Assembly: GCA_027296045.1 (NCBI GenBank)
Contig: JAPUJS010000432.1
Location: 1-7,554 of the forward strand
Length of the DNA stretch: 7,554 nt
Source of the DNA: a bacterium
Lineage (GTDB): Bacteria; Latescibacterota; UBA2968
Direction: 5' to 3'
Of this stretch, positions 6,067-7,554 are shown in pieces. A program made the translations under genes and the position numbers. The stretch's first letter is position 1; each line of letters opens with the position of its first letter. The notes under the pieces were generated by a model. That model did not search any database and was not told where the DNA came from. It worked only from the letters and a program-made list of their open reading frames with translations.

Positions 6067-7492
6067 AACCGTCAAACTGCGCGTCAATCGCTTCCACCTT
6101 CTCATTCAACCGATCCTCCGCATCCGTCCCCCGCATCTCCGGTACAATCTTCCCCACCCGCTTCGCCACCGGTCCCCCTCCCGACGTATACCGGTGCAAA
6201 TAGGCAATATCGTGCAAATCCGACCGCCAGGACAACAGCGCCTCCTTCATCGCCCAGAGCACTTCACGGTGAGCATCACTTCCGCTTAGATCGTTGTACT
6301 CATCTGGATCCTTCTCCCGATCAAACAAACGCGCCTGACCTTCCTCCAGATAATACTCCAGCTTCCACCGCTTCGTCGCCAGCGCACAGGATTTGAACAA
6401 CGTGCCCACCGCACACCTTCGAGGCGAACGCTCTCCATTTTTCGCCGCCGTAAACACATCAAACCCCTGCATCGTCGGCTCGCTCAAACCCGCCGCCCCC
6501 AAAATCGTCGTCGCAATATCATTCCACATCACAAAATCCCGCGTCTCCCCCGCTGCCAGTGTCCCCGGCATCGACATCACAAACGGCACCCGCCACGTAT
6601 TGTCGTAATACTGATGTTTATTGTCAAACCCGTGATCGTACAAATCAATCCCGTGATCCGACGTAAAAATCACCAGCGTCTCCTCCCGCAGCCCGTTTTC
6701 GTCCAGATATGTCATCAGCCGCCCCACCTGGTCATCACAATACGACGACAGGCCATAATACAGCTTCCGAATCGCTTCAATCTCCTCCGCCGTATACCTC
6801 GGCCGATCCCGCAGAGCCAGCAAGCGCTGGGCATGTTCCGGCTCCCCATCGGTCTCCGGGTTCTTCGGGGGCGGCGGCAACATTTCGTCCGTATACAGCG
6901 TCCCCCACTTCCCCGGCGGATCCAGAGGACCGTGCGGGCTCAACATCGAGCAAAAAGCGAAAAATGGGCCGTCGCTCTGCTTGCGCGCCTCCTCTATCCC
7001 GTCGATGGTCTTGGTCGTCACAAACGCATCGAAAAACAAATCTTCGGGAATCGAGTGCGGATACTTCCCCGCATTCCCCTCATATCCGTGTTCCTTCAAG
7101 TAGGCCGCATAAATATTATTCCCTACCCCGCTCTTCCCCCCTGCAGCCGAATAGTCAATATCAAACGAGTCCGGCATCGCCCCAAAATGCGTCTTCCCCG
7201 CCATCACATTCGTATACCCCACCTCTTTCAACCGATCCGTGAAAAACAGCAAACCCTCACGCCGGGCAATCCCGTTTTCCATCGACCCGTGCACCGGCGG
7301 GTGCAACCCCGTCATCAAACTACACCGCGTAGGCCCACACACCGGCGCATTCGTGTGTGCCTGCGTAAACATCACTCCCTCGGCCGCCAGCCGATCCAGA
7401 TGCGGAGAAATCGCCTTGGGGTAGCCCATACAATTTAAAGTATCGCACCGCTGCGTGTCCGTCGAGATCAAAAGAATATTTGGTTTATCCAT
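6065..7492 (-). CDS. Type I (formylglycine-dependent) sulfatase, cytoplasmic
   Basis: A 475-residue member of the alkaline phosphatase-like sulfatase superfamily. The N-terminus NILLISTDTQRCDTLNCMG supplies the calcium ligand D12; the second Asp found in some members is T13 here, as in the common TDQQR variant. The modification motif is C52-G-P-T-R56 followed by LMTG; C52 would be converted to formylglycine, and the usual Ser of CxPSR is Thr. Further active-site positions can be matched: K100 and H102 in GKTHFG, H187 in SPHGPLDPP, D279-H280 in TSDHG, and K292 before the RVPF strand. The C-terminal LFDREKDPDEYNDL is the usual closing subdomain motif. Neither the chosen start nor the longer in-frame GTG start at 7549 gives a signal peptide, so the protein probably acts in the cytoplasm. 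I chose the ATG at 7492 because it begins right at the conserved strand and follows GAGGGG. It would hydrolyse a sulfate ester (or sulfamate) of an unknown small organic compound; the related phosphonate monoester hydrolases are a less likely alternative. No maturation enzyme is in the window. Confidence 0.93.
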   Translation of the reverse strand: MDKPNILLISTDTQRCDTLNCMGYPKAISPHLDRLAAEGVMFTQAHTNAPVCGPTRCSLMTGLHPPVHGSMENGIARREGLLFFTDRLKEVGYTNVMAGKTHFGAMPDSFDIDYSAAGGKSGVGNNIYAAYLKEHGYEGNAGKYPHSIPEDLFFDAFVTTKTIDGIEEARKQSDGPFFAFCSMLSPHGPLDPPGKWGTLYTDEMLPPPPKNPETDGEPEHAQRLLALRDRPRYTAEEIEAIRKLYYGLSSYCDDQVGRLMTYLDENGLREETLVIFTSDHGIDLYDHGFDNKHQYYDNTWRVPFVMSMPGTLAAGETRDFVMWNDIATTILGAAGLSEPTMQGFDVFTAAKNGERSPRRCAVGTLFKSCALATKRWKLEYYLEEGQARLFDREKDPDEYNDLSGSDAHREVLWAMKEALLSWRSDLHDIAYLHRYTSGGGPVAKRVGKIVPEMRGTDAEDRLNEKVEAIDAQFDG

Positions 7493-7554
7493 TTCCCCTC
7501 TTTCAAAGATATTGATATGAGAATGCTTGAAAAAGCCTATTTCCACCACACCAA
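7493..7554 (-). other. Upstream region of the sulfatase gene (62 bases, cut by the window edge)
   Basis: This is the only stretch of non-coding sequence longer than 14 bases. On the minus strand it is richer in A and T than the genes (ATTCTCATATCAATATC at about 7523-7507) than anything else in the window, which would fit a promoter area or a short gap between genes. I cannot identify a convincing promoter, operator or terminator, and whether another gene precedes it in the same operon is not visible. Confidence 0.4.
7495..7500 (-). promoter_or_regulatory. Ribosome binding site of the sulfatase gene
   Basis: GAGGGG on the minus strand just upstream of the ATG at 7492. Spacing is short (2 bases from the end of the run, 4 if GAGG is the core), but it is the best site near the conserved N-terminus and decides against the GTG at 7549. 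Confidence 0.5.

Noticed and set aside
6614..7438. A 274-codon plus-strand open frame opposite the sulfatase
   Set aside because: It is in direct codon register with the sulfatase and has the same Arg/Pro/His/Gln-rich shadow composition. The sulfatase motifs on the minus strand are unambiguous.
7506..7533. Possible promoter: TTTTCA, 16 bases, TATCTT on the minus strand
   Set aside because: Each box matches the sigma-70 consensus at only four of six positions, and the implied transcript start falls almost on the ribosome site of the sulfatase. The promoter rules of this organism are also unknown.
7493..7549. Longer sulfatase start at the in-frame GTG at 7549, adding 19 residues
   Set aside because: The added residues show neither a signal peptide nor family similarity, there is no better ribosome site, and the ATG at 7492 starts directly before the conserved first strand.

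Overview
The window holds four protein-coding genes, all on the minus strand and packed end to end, so transcription runs from the right end to the left. In order of transcription they are: a cytoplasmic-looking type I sulfatase (7492 to 6065), a phytanoyl-CoA dioxygenase (PhyH) family Fe(II)/2-oxoglutarate oxygenase (6055 to 5321), a large polytopic membrane protein of the DUF6785/DUF6784 (OPT-transporter-like) type (5306 to 3321), and a very large membrane protein whose start is at 3309 and which runs off the left edge (position 1) after 1103 codons without a stop. I see no tRNA, rRNA, CRISPR array, insertion sequence or intergenic terminator. The only non-coding DNA is three junctions of 9, 14 and 11 bases and 62 bases at the right edge.

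The tight spacing, with each downstream Shine-Dalgarno overlapping or touching the previous stop codon, points to one operon with coupled translation. A working model, which is inference, is that the OPT-like protein imports an organic compound that is then desulfated by the sulfatase and oxidised by the PhyH enzyme in the cytoplasm. The role of the fourth protein in that model is unclear.

The fourth gene is the most unusual. Its topology is that of an FtsX/MacB-type ABC permease: one N-terminal membrane segment, a huge extracytoplasmic region, three membrane segments, then a second repeat that begins with a basic segment, a membrane helix and a MacB-like periplasmic core. The first extracytoplasmic region carries a peptidase M28-like domain (with a PA-like insert) in which most of the zinc and catalytic residues expected for the family are replaced: His-Tyr-Asp is Tyr-Tyr-Asp and the Glu-Glu pair is His-His. 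This looks like a pseudo-peptidase ectodomain built into a transporter permease. No ATPase partner is visible in the window.

Organism: the mix of sulfatase, PhyH-family oxygenase and DUF6785-type membrane protein, with moderately high G+C and a strongly G-rich coding strand, is reminiscent of uncultivated lineages rich in these families, such as Candidatus Poribacteria, Latescibacteria or Planctomycetes relatives. This is a judgement from gene content only and I hold it with low confidence.
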